Shown here: piece by piece, positions 33,278 to 45,224 of the stretch
Numbering within the stretch: position 1 is the stretch's first letter
Layout: each line of letters starts with the position of its first letter
Origin: Druceiella hillmani
Lineage: Eukaryota > Arthropoda > Insecta > Lepidoptera > Hepialidae
Direction of reading: 5' to 3'
Length of the DNA stretch: 64,000 nt
NCBI GenBank assembly: GCA_039881145.1
Contig: JAYKKI010000038.1
Location: forward strand, 7,574,501-7,638,500
Notes under the pieces: generated by a model
What the model was told of the DNA's origin: nothing
Database searches by the model: none
The model's input: the letters and a program-made list of their open reading frames with translations, nothing else
Position numbers and translations under genes: made by a program

Positions 33278-33327
33278 TTCATGCACTTCGCGATTCATGC
33301 AAATGCCTTCTTTCATGCACTTCGCGA
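33278..33327. promoter_or_regulatory. 16-bp direct repeat flanking a POU octamer
   Basis: ttcatgcacttcgcga occurs exactly at 33,278-33,293 and 33,312-33,327. Between them is ATGCAAAT (33,297-33,304), the perfect POU-domain octamer. The POU factor Drifter/Vvl is a known input to the vg quadrant enhancer in Drosophila; that link here is inference. Confidence 0.4.
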
Positions 33328-35929
33328 AATACAATGTCAATATATTTTCTCTGCTCTATTGATCGCTTCAGTGTGCGATTATAGCGTTGCTTCATGATTG
33401 ATTATTTATTATCTCTGATCGATTATAATTAGTTTAATATTTAGTATGATTCGATATATATTTTTCTCTTTTATTTAAATAGTTTGTATTGCTCTTTAAA
33501 AGCAATTATATGTTTGATGTAGCACATTTTCAACGCTCTGGGTTAGCCTGTAAAGTGTACGTGGGTTTTTTTTATGTCAGTGTCGCTACGCGGAATGAAA
33601 CAAAATTGAGTAAAATGTTAATATTCCATTCTCAGTTGTATTAGCTTTAGTGGTTGTTGATAATTATTTAATTAGACGACTTTTTAAAGAACTTCGAGAC
33701 TAATTGAATAGATGGGTATTTTAAAAATGAAAGTTTACTCAACTACCTGAAACTATTTCCCACTTTGCATTGGCGGTAAATACACATGAACCTTTTTAAT
33801 ATTTCCTGTCCTTTTCAAAATTTTATGTAAGGTTACCGACAAGTGACTTCTCCTGAGAATAGGGCGATGTCTAACACTGAGTTGAATATAGTAAGTTTTT
33901 CTTAAAAACTTAATACAAAATCCAAGTTAAAAATAGAAGCTATATATTTATCAGATACCGAACAATCTGATTCTTTTCCATGTAATGATTGTTCATGAAG
34001 AACGGACAGATCTTAGGTAGTCGCCGCGATGCGTATGCATAAAAAATAAAGGGCGTAAAGATGTTCTAAGAGGAACTGCCCATAGTTCTAGATTTTATTT
34101 CCATTTTCATTCGAACATTTAGTTACGCGATGTATAGTTCAACGCAGCCCTTTTGTATTTAATGAACTTAGATACCGGTGATGAACATTATTCCAAAGGT
34201 GGTATCTAAAACATTAATTTAAAAGTATTGGCCGACCTATGGTTATGTGGATGTGTCTTTATAAATATGACGTCATTCCTTTATTTTAATTGAGTATATC
34301 AGTAATTTTTAATTGAATTGAATTTTAAGGTCAATTAAAAACTAATGAAAATTTTAGACAATTTTTGTAAAGGGGACCGACAAAGGTTCATATAATGTTG
34401 GGCTCAGGTGTTACAAGAATAAAGATGACACTTCTATAGAGAGAAAATGAAAAAAACAAGCTCCTTAGAAGTTTTATGAAAATCGTCAATCAGATAAAAG
34501 AGAAATCTTGATTTTTTATGAAAAGTTAGGTTGTTTTTCATAATAGATTTTTGATAATAGATTTTTCGTAATATCATCCATCTACAGATGTACCATATTA
34601 ATCCATGATGCTCAAAGTCACGACACGGTCATCGAAAAAAATTACGTAAACCTCGATAAGAAGGAAAAAGCTATTCATTTTGACAGCGACAGAATCATTG
34701 TCAATGTTTGTCAACAATTTATTTTTAATTAATTTAGGCAATGGCTACACGTTAAAGAAAGCAAGACGCATTGATTATTTTTTGGAATCCTTTCCAAAAA
34801 GTTATTATGTATTCTGTTCAACTTTTTTTGTTGTTTTTATTTCCAATTAATAATTCTTTATATTTTAAAAATATAATATATGCGCATTTATGCAGATAGC
34901 TTTTTTGTTTCGTATTATGATTACAAATTTTAATTCCATTTTTTTCTCTTTCCAAATAGTCAATTACTGAATCGTTTGGTTTTTATATTCTAAAAATTGC
35001 CAGCTTTTTGAAAATTATGTTCTATCTCTGTAACGTCTGTGTCCATTTTTGTCGGTCTTTTTTACCGAGTCACAAGATATTTAATAATGTTCGTTATCTT
35101 TAGCAAACACAAGTTTATGGAATGAAGAGATTTCCCTACCTTATGCTTACCATAAACGTGGAAATTCATAAATCTCCTATTTTTTAATCAATCTTTATAA
35201 TTATTTCACAAATATTATTTTTAATTAACCTATGATTTTACAATATTTCACTAAAAACAATAAATTTCGAAATAGTCAAGTACTACCCAATTATAATTTT
35301 TGTCGCTAAGGAAAACAATACAAAAGGTGTGTTCTGTTAAAAGTAACCGAGTAGTTAAATCAAGTAAAGCTAAACATAATACAGATTCGTTTAATTATTA
35401 GTTTTTAATTTTTTACAGTATTTGACAACCCGTGAATTTCACCGTTGCCAATATTATAGCAACGGTGATATTAATTGATGACCTCTTTCAAAATCAATAA
35501 TATTCTTTACTACATCTCAATATGGGTAAAATAAATATTTTTGCATACGTTCAAACAATTAATAATTGACCAAATTAACATATTGACATTCTTTGAATTA
35601 CCACAAAGAAACATTTCAATTTAGCCAACAATGCAAATTTCTGTCACAGAAGCTTTTTGTTGCAATTCGTTAAGTATATATAACACACTTGCTAAGGGTA
35701 CCGCAAAGCAAAAAAAATAAACGCATCAAGGGAGGATGTAAGTATCGCGTCTTTTTTATCAGCAAGTTTTAAGAGACGCACAATTATAATTCCAAAATAG
35801 CATCTAATTCATATTAAAAGAAAGAACGAAATAAAGAAATATCATAAAAATGAAACAATCTTGCTCTAACATAGCTAGTATTCAGCAGAAGCATACGACA
35901 TTTACCCGTAGAATTCATTACGCAGTCAG
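33328..35929. other. AT-rich DNA; one small inverted repeat
   Basis: tcaccgttgc and gcaacggtga (about 35,439-35,468) form a 10-bp inverted pair with a 10-bp spacer. Nothing else recognised. Confidence 0.45.
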
Positions 35930-36270
35930 AGTTCTGCTTAACACAAAATGTCGCGGGGCAATTAACTATTTGGAAGATGCCTGAGGCACGGTCGGCACTT
36001 TGAGGGGCCCGCGCCGCGCATGATTGGCATTATTTCATCTCGATCTGACCTGTCGCGGCGTCCGGCGCGTTGTCATAAAAAGTGAAAAATGCCCGCCTTT
36101 AGCTCAATCCGCCGCGAGTCCGATAGCTCACAAAAACGCAAACAAAGGATATCGATTCTTTCCCCTAAACGCATCATACTCGTATTCTTATGCCGCTCAT
36201 ACTTCTGACAACTGCGGGATGCGCAGGCATTTGCTGCAGAGCTGAAGGACGGCGCGCCGCTTTAAACGGA
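35930..36270. promoter_or_regulatory. CpG-rich island 1, candidate enhancer
   Basis: A GC-rich patch in AT-rich DNA, with no splice-flanked coding frame that resembles Vg. It contains AACAAAGG (36,141-36,148), the reverse complement of the optimal TCF/Pangolin site, followed closely by atcgat. The 73-codon frame here has no recognisable similarity. Confidence 0.4.
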
Positions 36271-37439
36271 CGTTTCGAATGATTTAAGTCCAATTTGTAT
36301 TTGTCAAAGCGCGTTAAATGCCACAATAATGTAGAATAATAAAATTATTGAAATGTCCATATGTCCATGATAATATCCACGTTATAGTTTTATGTGCTTT
36401 TACGTCATTTCAGTATTTTCCGACTCACTGTCGTTGCGTTGCTAGAAATTTGCCGTCTACTTTATTTTTTCTATTATTTTGAGTCGATATTCAACTTAAT
36501 TTATAAAGATATATTTTAATACAAAATAATATTTGAGTTCTTGTTATAATATAATGAAAATTAGATTTTAAAATAATAATACTAGAATGGCTATGTAAAA
36601 AGTTGAACAAATATAACAAAGAGGAACAATGCATTGTTAATTTTGTTACTTGGAATACTAAAAAATGTCTGTACTAAGAAGTATGCTTAAATAACATAGG
36701 AGAATTGACGACTAGTCTAGAGATACAATGTACTTTTAAGTTACAATAGACTGTAGGAACATCGTAGCTAATACGTGCAAATTATTGTTTGACTGTCTTG
36801 GCTCTTATCTTATTTGTTTCTAACTTAATTTAAACAAACAACTTAAAAACAAAGAGTTTTTGCGTCTGTTCAATGTGTATTCAACACAGAATCGTAGTTC
36901 TTGATCCGTATTCCTATGGGAATAAAGACAATATTTTGTTCTATTCTACCTGCTGCGATAAACGGGCGGATCGGATCGTTTTAATTTTAGTCGATAATCA
37001 TAAAGAGAATCTGGCACGTGTTAAATTAAATTGCTAATTTTCCTTAATTGAATATGAAAAATTTAGTAAAAGTATTAAATTTTTGGTATAATACCTGCGA
37101 GTATTACATGCCCTAAATATTTAGAAGAAATTTAAACTACAAAATGTGACTCATTGATTCGCCTTTTATAAACGATAATAAGGTTTTCAATTATACAAAA
37201 TTAGTCGCGACTGTACAAAACCCTTGTCCACACATTGTCAGCCAACAACGAGTGAATCTACGACTACCCGGATACATGTTATATCAATAATATTAACCCA
37301 ATATTTAACCGCCTTAATAAATCACATTTCATTTTCAAAATCTGATCTAAAAGCAACGACACTATCGATCCACAATTGATTGAATCTAATTGTTTAATAA
37401 AAACAGTTTTACGAAAAAAAAGGACTAAACCCTACAGGA

Positions 37440-37745
37440 ACATCGGGGTATACATAGAAAGGAAAGGTAGGACGGCCGCCTCGGTGGCGATAAGTATCGC
37501 CTCGAGATTTATGTCGGCGGGTGGCGGGCCCGCTGCACTAATCGATAGTCCATGTCGGGCCGCTCCACCGTTTGTAGAACGCGAGGCGACATGCCGCGCC
37601 GCGAGCCGGTAGCCGACACAGCCGTCCACTAATTATGAATTGAAAGTCGCACGGGGCTGCGGTGTGATCGGCGGTAGTGCATCTTTGGTGGAGAACAGGC
37701 TGCAGTGACACGAGGAATCGGCTCCGTACATTTCGCCCGCCCTTG
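37440..37745. promoter_or_regulatory. CpG-rich island 2 with CGATA inverted pair
   Basis: GC-rich patch with an exact inverted repeat GGCGATA-ag-TATCGCC (37,486-37,501) and a nearby atcgatag (about 37,539), resembling BEAF/DREF-type CGATA clusters, plus ctaattatg, a homeodomain-type core, at about 37,628. Overlapping frames on both strands are unlike each other and any protein I know. An insulator or enhancer role is inference. Confidence 0.4.
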
Positions 37746-39889
37746 AAAATAAATGTCAAAAAGATTACTTTGTAATTTTAATTACTTTTCTAACTTTCGC
37801 GAATAAAATCTGTTCGTTAGAATGAATCCAAATATAAAGAAGACAATTAAAGGCTTTATTTCGTATTAAATTTGAATTCGAACGCTATTTAGTATTATTT
37901 TTCGTCTCTACAATTCCAATTCTCTCTTGAGGATTATAAGAATAATTTTCTTGATAAAACTCTACCGTTAATAAATGTAATATATCTTAGATCGTTTGAA
38001 TAATGGGAACGATTGTGGGAAAAAAAGAACAGATCTAATCAATTTTGAGTTCAAGAAACATTCGATCGTTTCGGCGTAGACATTTTCATCGAAAGTTATT
38101 AGCGTTTATCTTTTCTTTTGATTCAATTTATTTATTTTTCACCGGCTAGTTTTGTCTTTAGAACTTTAAAACGAAATCAATCAGAAAAGTTTTCTATGAA
38201 AAATTTCTATATTTTACTAAGGCGAACAGCTATTTTAAGATGAATAACGTGAGATGAATCCCATGTCCATTAATATTTGACAATATTCTAACGATTATTT
38301 ACGTCACAAAGTGTATTTTGTTTATGCCTGGGTTTGTTATTCAGGGATTGTTATACTGGATTTGAAAATTCAGATATAAGAAATTCTTTAAATTGTAAAA
38401 TAATCAAGCATAATGTTTAAAATAATATTAAAATTTAATTAACCCTCCTTTTGTACATATATATGAAATTTTAAAAACAAATAATGAAACAACTTGATGT
38501 GTATCTACTTGGAACGCATCAAAATATAAAGGACATTACAATTACTAATAAATGAAGTTGATGTTAATTTTTCAAAGACTAATTAAATTATAAAATGTTT
38601 TCGAATAGTAAAAATTGCGAAATTACAAAATATTTATACTCATTTTTACATAGTTTTTACTATGTCCCATAATACAATTAACATAACAATAAGATGTTTT
38701 CACTTTCATAATAATTTGTAAACAAGATAAAATCACTAAACTTGTAACTACATATAAAACATAAATAAGGTCTCGAAGCCAATTTTTTGTTAATTTAGGG
38801 ATACCATATATTTTTAAGACCACGCAAACCTAAAGAAACATTCAAAAGGAACATGTAAAATTTAAAAAAAAAATATTTTTTTCAATCTTATGTTTCGAAA
38901 TGATTTTGTTTCAAGACCACATTGTAAGCATTTCAAAAACAAATTCTCAATAGAACTGATCTCACAACTTAAACTTGACTGACGCTTGGAGCGCACAAAT
39001 TCACGTAGATTTTTTATCTCTACGCAGCCCACTCTTTAGTGAATTGTGCGGAAACATGGATGAATCAAGTGAGATCAGAAATAAATGGCATGTTATACAA
39101 TAAATATTTTATCATTGTGGAATGAAATAAATAACTAGCAATTATACATACGATAGGGACTTAATCAAAAAAATTTTAGAATTACTTATTTTTAAACACA
39201 GAGACACATATTTTTAAACGAGTAACAATTGCATTTCATTGACGTTAAATATCATTCACTTCTGTCGTGTTATGATTAAAATAGTTTTTGTTGCAATTCA
39301 TGTGAATAATTATGGATAGAGAGCAATTTGGTGTAATTATGATGCAGCACCTGTGCCTGAAAAAACATTCATCGAGGATTTTTTTTGGATATGGAGCAAA
39401 ACTTTATAAGATTGTATACTGACTTATTCCACAGTTGCATTGAGTAGTTGAATTTAAATGGATAAAATTAGGCTGCAAAGATATATAACAACGATGACAG
39501 TTATAATCACAAAATGGTGGCAGTTTGCCTGTAAACACGTTTCTGCCGGCAAAAGAATTACTGAAATCGCGCTTTGGATATCTGTAAGAATGTATGAAAA
39601 TTAAAGAAAACTGGTTTGCGCGATATCACCATTCTGGCACACCATCTATATATTCTTTGATGAATTGCTAAAAATTTTCATCATAATATGTCCCTAAAAT
39701 ACATTTTTTTTAATTTTAAGACATGTACTATTAAATAGAAAATAATTTAATACCATATGATTCACGTTTTATTTTTTAACTTTTTCACAAAATCTACTAA
39801 TTTAAATATTTACACAAAACAAGTACCATTAATACTATGATATAAAAACACGATATAAAAACATTTTAATGAATGTCAATGTGAATGTG
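37746..39889. other. AT-rich, no gene recognised
   Basis: Nothing that I can support as gene or repeat. A stretch at 39.3-39.7 kb vaguely suggests a decayed transposase, but no motif is firm. Confidence 0.4.
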
Positions 39890-39983
39890 CGTTTGTTTAA
39901 AAAAATATTTAAGTATTTAACCTATTACGTGTATTAAAATACTCGTAATAGGTTAAATACTTAAATATTTTTTTAAACAAACG
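39890..39983. repeat. Perfect hairpin, 40-bp arms, 14-bp loop
   Basis: Arms 39,890-39,929 and 39,944-39,983 are exact reverse complements. The loop itself can fold further (gtatt/aatac). The right arm's sequence (taataggtta..ttaaatattttttttaaa-type) recurs in direct orientation in the adjoining tandem array at about 40,078 and 40,258, so the left arm is an inverted copy of array sequence. Confidence 0.95.
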
Positions 39984-39984
39984 A

Positions 39985-40393
39985 TATAATATTACGATAT
40001 TTTTTGGGAGCGAGAGTAGTTTTTACTATGTTAAAGGAAATAGCAACTTAGTAAGCATAATCGGAAGCATTATGCGGTAATAGGTTACATATTTAAATAT
40101 TTTTTTAAATAAATAAAATGATAGCATTATGCGTTAACTGGTTAATTATTTGTTTAAACAAATAACTTAATATCACGGGATTTTTTGACAGCGAAAGGTA
40201 GTTTTCGCTATGTTAAAGGTGTAGCTAACTTAAGTTAGCGAAATCGGAAGCATTATGCGTTAATTGGTTAAACATTTAAATATTTGTTTAAAGAAAAAAT
40301 CTAATATCACGAGATTTATTGGGAGCGCGAAGTAGTTTTCACTATGTTAAAATAGTAGTTAACTTAAGTAAGCATAATCGGAAGCATTATTCG
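39985..40393. repeat. Minisatellite, three units of about 90-180 bp
   Basis: Units near 39,987, 40,171 and 40,302 share the order atcacgagat, gggagcg, agtagttttcactatgttaaa, taacttaagtaagc and aatcggaagcattatgcg. Units are separated by the same AT-rich ttggtta..aatatttgttta segment that forms the hairpin at 39,890. Confidence 0.85.
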
Positions 40394-40854
40394 TGGATCT
40401 GACTTACTGATACGATAAGGGCGAATTCTTATATAAGCGTTAATTTTTTTTTAACGTATGTAATTAAATTTTTACCAAAAAAAACTATTAACTCAAATTG
40501 TGACTTCCATCGATATTTGTTCATAAAGTTTGAATATCAAATAAACAATCGTTAATCAAACAAATTCTTCAAATAGTTTTACAAGGTAATATAAACCTAG
40601 CATGTCTCTTATTCAAATTTAAACTACCGAAGCTTCAATAGCGTCTTTCACCTAAGCGCTCGGTAGCGCACGGGTTATTTCTCGGCGGCCGTGCGCGCAC
40701 CGTCTGTATTATTATATACACGAACCGTTTCAACTTTTGACACCTCCTTAATTATTCTAAGACTTACTGGATGTAATACCTTTAACTACTTGACACAACT
40801 TTTATATTGGAACTTGTCAAGTTTTTATTCCCGCAAAGTGTTTTATTTGATTTT

Positions 40855-41366
40855 AAAAACTGGCAGAGTTTAAATATTATATATATGTTACCTTAAGTAA
40901 CTTGACAAATTTATGCTTTATTCCGATTCCACGTGACCCAACTACTGAAATTGATGGTTAATTTGATTTTAAACCTTTTATTCCGATTCCATGTGAACCA
41001 GCTACTAAACGTGATGGTTAATTTGATTTTAAATCTTTTTTCACCTAACATAATGAAACTGGCAGAGTTTAAATATTATGACTTATATTAAGTACTTAAT
41101 GACGTCTATGTATACCTTTTACATTTATACTTTATTCCGATTCCACGTGAACCAGCTACTAAACGTGATGGTTAATTTGATTTTAAATCTTTTTTCACAT
41201 AACATAATGAAACTGGCAAGAGTTTAAATATTATGAGTTATATTAAGTATTTAATGACGTCTATGTATACCTTTTACATTTATACTTTATTCCGATTCCA
41301 CGTGAACCAGCTACTAAACGTGATGGTTAATTTGATTTTAAACCATTTTTCACATAACACGGTGAT
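40855..41366. repeat. Minisatellite, about 154-bp period
   Basis: Core tattccgattccacgtgaac, then cagctactaaacgtgatgg and ttaatttgattttaaa occurs at about 40,918, 40,980, 41,137 and 41,288. The longer unit starting tcacataacataatgaaact begins at 41,041, 41,195 and 41,350. Each core holds an E-box-like CACGTG. Homogeneous, so recently expanded. Confidence 0.88.
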
Positions 41367-41704
41367 CTAAATCGATCTTACGTCATCATTTTGTTTATAA
41401 CAGTTGAGTTATGTTATAAAATATGCTCTAAGATCCGGGCTCTGACATCGTCTTATCCTTAACGAAGTTAATTAAATTTAGATAAGGTACCGGTACGAAT
41501 TTAGAGAACACGTACGTAGGTTAGAAATACTTGGAACCGCACTATAAAAAAATATATTTAAGGTAAAATATACATGTAGGAAATATATTTTATGCCTATA
41601 AACTGTTTTAATCTATCTCACACCTTGCTGGGTAAATAGCGGTGATGAAATCCCATATACCTCCATCCTGAGGTACTTTTAATCCTGTTTTATTTTTGTG
41701 GATT

Positions 41705-41906
41705 CTTATATTATTTATTTACGTAATATCCAATTACGTAATTCCAATCGGTAAATATGGTGGACTTGTTGTTATGAGATCTCTTACAGTCAACTAGAAT
41801 ATCAGTTCGTACCACTCGACGAACGAACGGGAATCGAACCTGGACCTCCCGCGGTGTATCGCGCCGTAAAAGGCCGCATGCCTCATGACCAACCCAACAC
41901 CACGGC
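41705..41906 (-). mobile_element. tRNA-derived SINE, copy 2
   Basis: On the minus strand: ccgtggtgttgggttggtca, box A-like TGGTCATGAGG (41,891-41,881), gcggccttttacggcgcgat, then an exact RNA polymerase III box B GGTTCGATTCC (41,840-41,830), about 41 bp after box A. The body carries aagtccaccatat and an AT-rich tail. Same family and orientation as the copy at 1.9 kb. No cloverleaf can be drawn, so it is a SINE head, not a tRNA gene. Confidence 0.8.
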
Positions 41907-42279
41907 GAAGATATTTATTTAAAGTTACATGTAATAATTCTGATAGATCGTTTCATTTTTATAATTACGTAGGTGACAATTATTTTATACTCCTGGCAAA
42001 TTTGGTTGAATATTTTCTAAATGTTATTCTTTAATTTTTTCCGTTGCCTCCTTGTAGTAGTACATATTTAAGAAAATTAAAAAGTTTATTAAAAATCAAA
42101 TAAATGGAGTATAACTTATACCATGTGGGTCTATTTTGTAACAAAATATAGTGAAAAAATTAAAACCTATATTTCGATAATTGAACGTTACCGAGATTTG
42201 AATACAAACAACTCGTCAAAACAAGAAAATTTGCATCCAACGGTGATTCCGACAAAACAAAAACCTTCTTCTGTGTCAT

Positions 42280-42465
42280 AGATTAGCCGCGCCGAGGCAG
42301 TATTCAGTAGAACATTACTCACGGCGTGTGATTCACGAGGACTCTCCAAACTCTCGGCGGTGCCTTGTTAAATCGGTGGACGAGCGCTCGAGGCGGACAA
42401 GAACGGAGCGACACGACCGAGCGAGATGCCCGAGTGTGGGAAACTGTCCGCACGGCTCCTTTGTA
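42280..42465. promoter_or_regulatory. CpG-rich island 3 with Su(H) and TCF sites
   Basis: Contains TGTGGGAAAC (42,435-42,444), a full match to the Su(H)/CSL consensus YGTGRGAA, and 15 bp further on CCTTTGTA, a TCF-type site. The Drosophila vg boundary enhancer is an intronic Notch/Su(H)-dependent element, so this is the best boundary-enhancer candidate here. Function is inferred from sites and location only. The 65-codon frame across it is not considered real. Confidence 0.45.
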
Positions 42466-42939
42466 GAGTTCAAAAGTAAATTGAATATATTTGTTTCACA
42501 ACGTTTTGATTTCGTATCTTTGTGACTGTTTTTTTATGCCAGCCCCTTTTTGTTTCATTCCTTTGATGCGTTTTTATCGTCTGAATTGCGAGCTTTAGCG
42601 TATACTATATACGCATTCAAAATGTAATTTAAAACGATTACGAAAACGTTTTAGGCGATAATATGGTTAGATCCTAAATGTTTAGACAATATCATTAGTT
42701 TTATAAATATGTTTACTTTATCCAAATAATGAAGAATTACACAACCCTGCATATTTTTTCCTTTTCGCAGCTTATTGTTAGGTAGTTGCGTCAAAAAAGA
42801 CAGCGAGAGCAAGAGTTATTAATTAAAAAGAAACCGCCCCTGTACTAAATTTAAAAAAAATTATTACAAACATTCAACTATCAGTTTATAGTATTACGTA
42901 TTTGACTTTTATCAGCCGATATAACAACATGCTTGGAGA

Positions 42940-43215
42940 AAAACAATACATACAGCGGATACAGTACGGAGTACGGCTACTGCGACGCCGCTCGCCGCCG
43001 CCATAAATCGCGCTCGGTCATTGATTCATTGCCGGGTCGCCTTTCACACGGTTCGCGCCCAAATTTGCTTATACCGCGCTGTTTGCCTACAGCGCTGCTC
43101 ACTATGCGCCCAGCTATAACTATACAGACCCTCCCGAACGAACCCACGTTCGAGGAAACCTGACGAGGGTAATGGGAAAATATTGGGAGGGTCCTTGAGT
43201 GGTGGGCGGCGAGGG
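42940..43215. promoter_or_regulatory. CpG-rich island 4 with Mad-type site
   Basis: Contains GCCGCCGC (42,994-43,001), an exact GCCGNCGC Mad site, inside a gccgctcgccgccgcc run followed by cataaatcg. Dpp/Mad drives the vg quadrant enhancer in Drosophila. Such sites arise easily in GC-rich DNA. Three overlapping short frames (up to 96 codons) disagree in strand and look like nothing known. Confidence 0.4.
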
Positions 43216-44429
43216 GCGTGTAACGTGTGTAACATTATTTATTACCGGTTCAAAGGGACACGAGACAATATCGCCATTCAAATAAAAACTTATTCGAATT
43301 AGGGTCTGCGGTCTAAAGCGTGAGTGATTAGCTACTAGCGCAAGACAACGGTAGACTAAATCTTGAAATGAATGGATTTCCTTTGAAACGGTTGCTGTCA
43401 AACCCAACATTTGTGTTGGCTAAAATTGTAACTTATTTATAATATTTACATTTAATAATTAAGGTTGTATAGTCCTTCAAAGCCACTCTTTTTAAATTCC
43501 TTTTTTTCATAATTCTTTTAAAACACAACTAATTAGCAAATCCATAGCCAGTGAAACAAACCCACGCTATAATGGACCCATCACCGTGATTCACAGATTA
43601 TAATACAAAATTGGCAATTTTTTTTTAATGGTTTTCCAAAGTGTGTAACTTTCCTTTTTTACCCAAGAAAATCAAAAACCGATTCGTTTGTATTAAGATT
43701 CTTGGCATTTATACTACACAGTCTCAGAAATCGATGTGCAGGTTATTATTTTTTCTGATATTCTATTTTCATAATGCAACCATTACCAGGTGATATATAT
43801 TATCATGCCTTAAGCATCTTTTAATTGCGGTTAAGGTTTAAATTTTTGCCCACTGCACTGTGAATTTGTAACATCGTAAACTGATTTCTATTTTCAGTCA
43901 TCATTTTCGGTCTTTGTAAGCGTGCTTTTTACTATTGTCGCCTTGAGAGTATCACTGTACAGAATGATGAAAACGAGGTAGTTTTGGAAGGTTTTTGATG
44001 GTTTTAAACGAGCAGCAAGGTTAAATTGAAAAAAAATGAATGTTAAAGCAAATGTAATATAATAAGTCATTAAGCAGTGAAACATAAAATCAGATTGATA
44101 AGTGTTTAGTTACTTAATGGTGACAAAATTATGTTCAAAAACTTGTGCAAGAGCCGTCAAAAAATGGGTAGTGATATTTTTATTTGTAAAATTACAATAA
44201 AATATTGCTAAGGTGAACAGAAAAGATGAGCTTGTTGTTACGACGATCTCTTTGATTTGTTTGACACGTCTGTATATATTTTACATGAAAAACGTGAACT
44301 CATTAATACCTTCCATACATTAGAAGATGTACATATGCCGATACACAGAATTTTAAGAGTCTTTTAATGACTTTCTGTTTTCGAACGTTTATGTGTGCAC
44401 GTGTTTATGTGTGCGCCTTGGATTCTAAA
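43216..44429. other. AT-rich spacer between CpG islands
   Basis: No supported feature. Confidence 0.45.
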
Positions 44430-44720
44430 TGCGGGAGCTGAGGTTACCATTCGTGAGCCGTTATAAATCTCTGCCCCGCATTCACTATCTAATCAATAAT
44501 TAAAGAAATACTCGCGGCGACATGAAAAAGAACAAAGGTAAATATGTGGATATTTATAGGCGGCCATTTATTTCAAATTAATTAGTTGTTGGGCAGCGAA
44601 GGGTGGAATGCAGCGGACGGGGCGCCGGCAGCACACGCGGTTGATAAGAATTCTCACCTGCGACGGACGCGGAAGCATCGAGCCTTTTCCTTGCATATCA
44701 AATACATTTCAGATGCTATG
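44430..44720. promoter_or_regulatory. CpG-rich island 5 with TEAD, TCF and E-box sites
   Basis: Contains TGGAATGC (44,604-44,611; reverse GCATTCCA), a full Scalloped/TEAD core, aacaaagg (TCF) near 44,534, CACCTG (E-box) near 44,657 and ttgcatatcaaat, a POU-like stretch, near 44,692. Vg with Scalloped autoregulates vg enhancers in flies. Inference. Confidence 0.42.
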
Positions 44721-44911
44721 ATGCGTTGCCCCTGATAAGGAATTAACTAAGTGCGCTCGAAGGCAAAGAAATAAACAGAACATATAATGCAATATTTATC
44801 GCTGATAACAGAAGAAAATCGAATCTGTGTCATTTTAAACTTTTATTATTTTAAAGACAATTTAGACAACGATTCGTCATTAGTGAAAATTATTGAATCT
44901 TGTACACAAAC

Positions 44912-44912
<1 letters not shown>

Positions 44913-44959
<47 letters not shown>
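44913..44959. repeat. (TA)n microsatellite
   Basis: About 23 TA units just after CpG island 5. Confidence 0.97.
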
Positions 44960-44963
<4 letters not shown>

Positions 44964-45224
44964 TATAAATATTTGTGTAAAGCTACTGTTAAATTGTAGG
45001 CAATAAACATGGCTGCCTATCACCGACACCAGTTTTTTTTGTCGCGGTATATTATTTGTAAATCGACTCTGACCACTTCTGAGAATAGTTACCGTTAATA
45101 ACTTACATCAACGTCGAGATAAGAGAGAGAACGCTATTTAATAGCTGCTCTACGGCTTCTCTCCAATTATTACTCGTGTGTGGTCTCGGATAAATTAAAA
45201 AAAAAATTATTTGATATGATAGGG

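Noticed and set aside
37376..37759. Three overlapping ORFs on both strands in CpG island 2
   Set aside because: Mutually exclusive, arginine/alanine-rich by composition, and without similarity.
39300..39680. Mariner/Tc1-like transposase remnant
   Set aside because: Only vague composition similarity; no catalytic block or inverted ends.
41830..41891. tRNA gene suggested by box A and box B
   Set aside because: No acceptor stem or cloverleaf can be formed, and a related copy at 1.9 kb plus AT tails indicate a SINE.
42328..42525. SVDERSR in a + frame, considered as part of a TONDU domain (VDEHFSRAL)
   Set aside because: Only VDE is shared. The Cys-Val-hydrophobic half is absent and no phase-1 donor follows.
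43120..43410. 96-codon minus ORF and overlapping frames near 43.0-43.2 kb
   Set aside because: Frames conflict between strands; none has a known motif or splice context.
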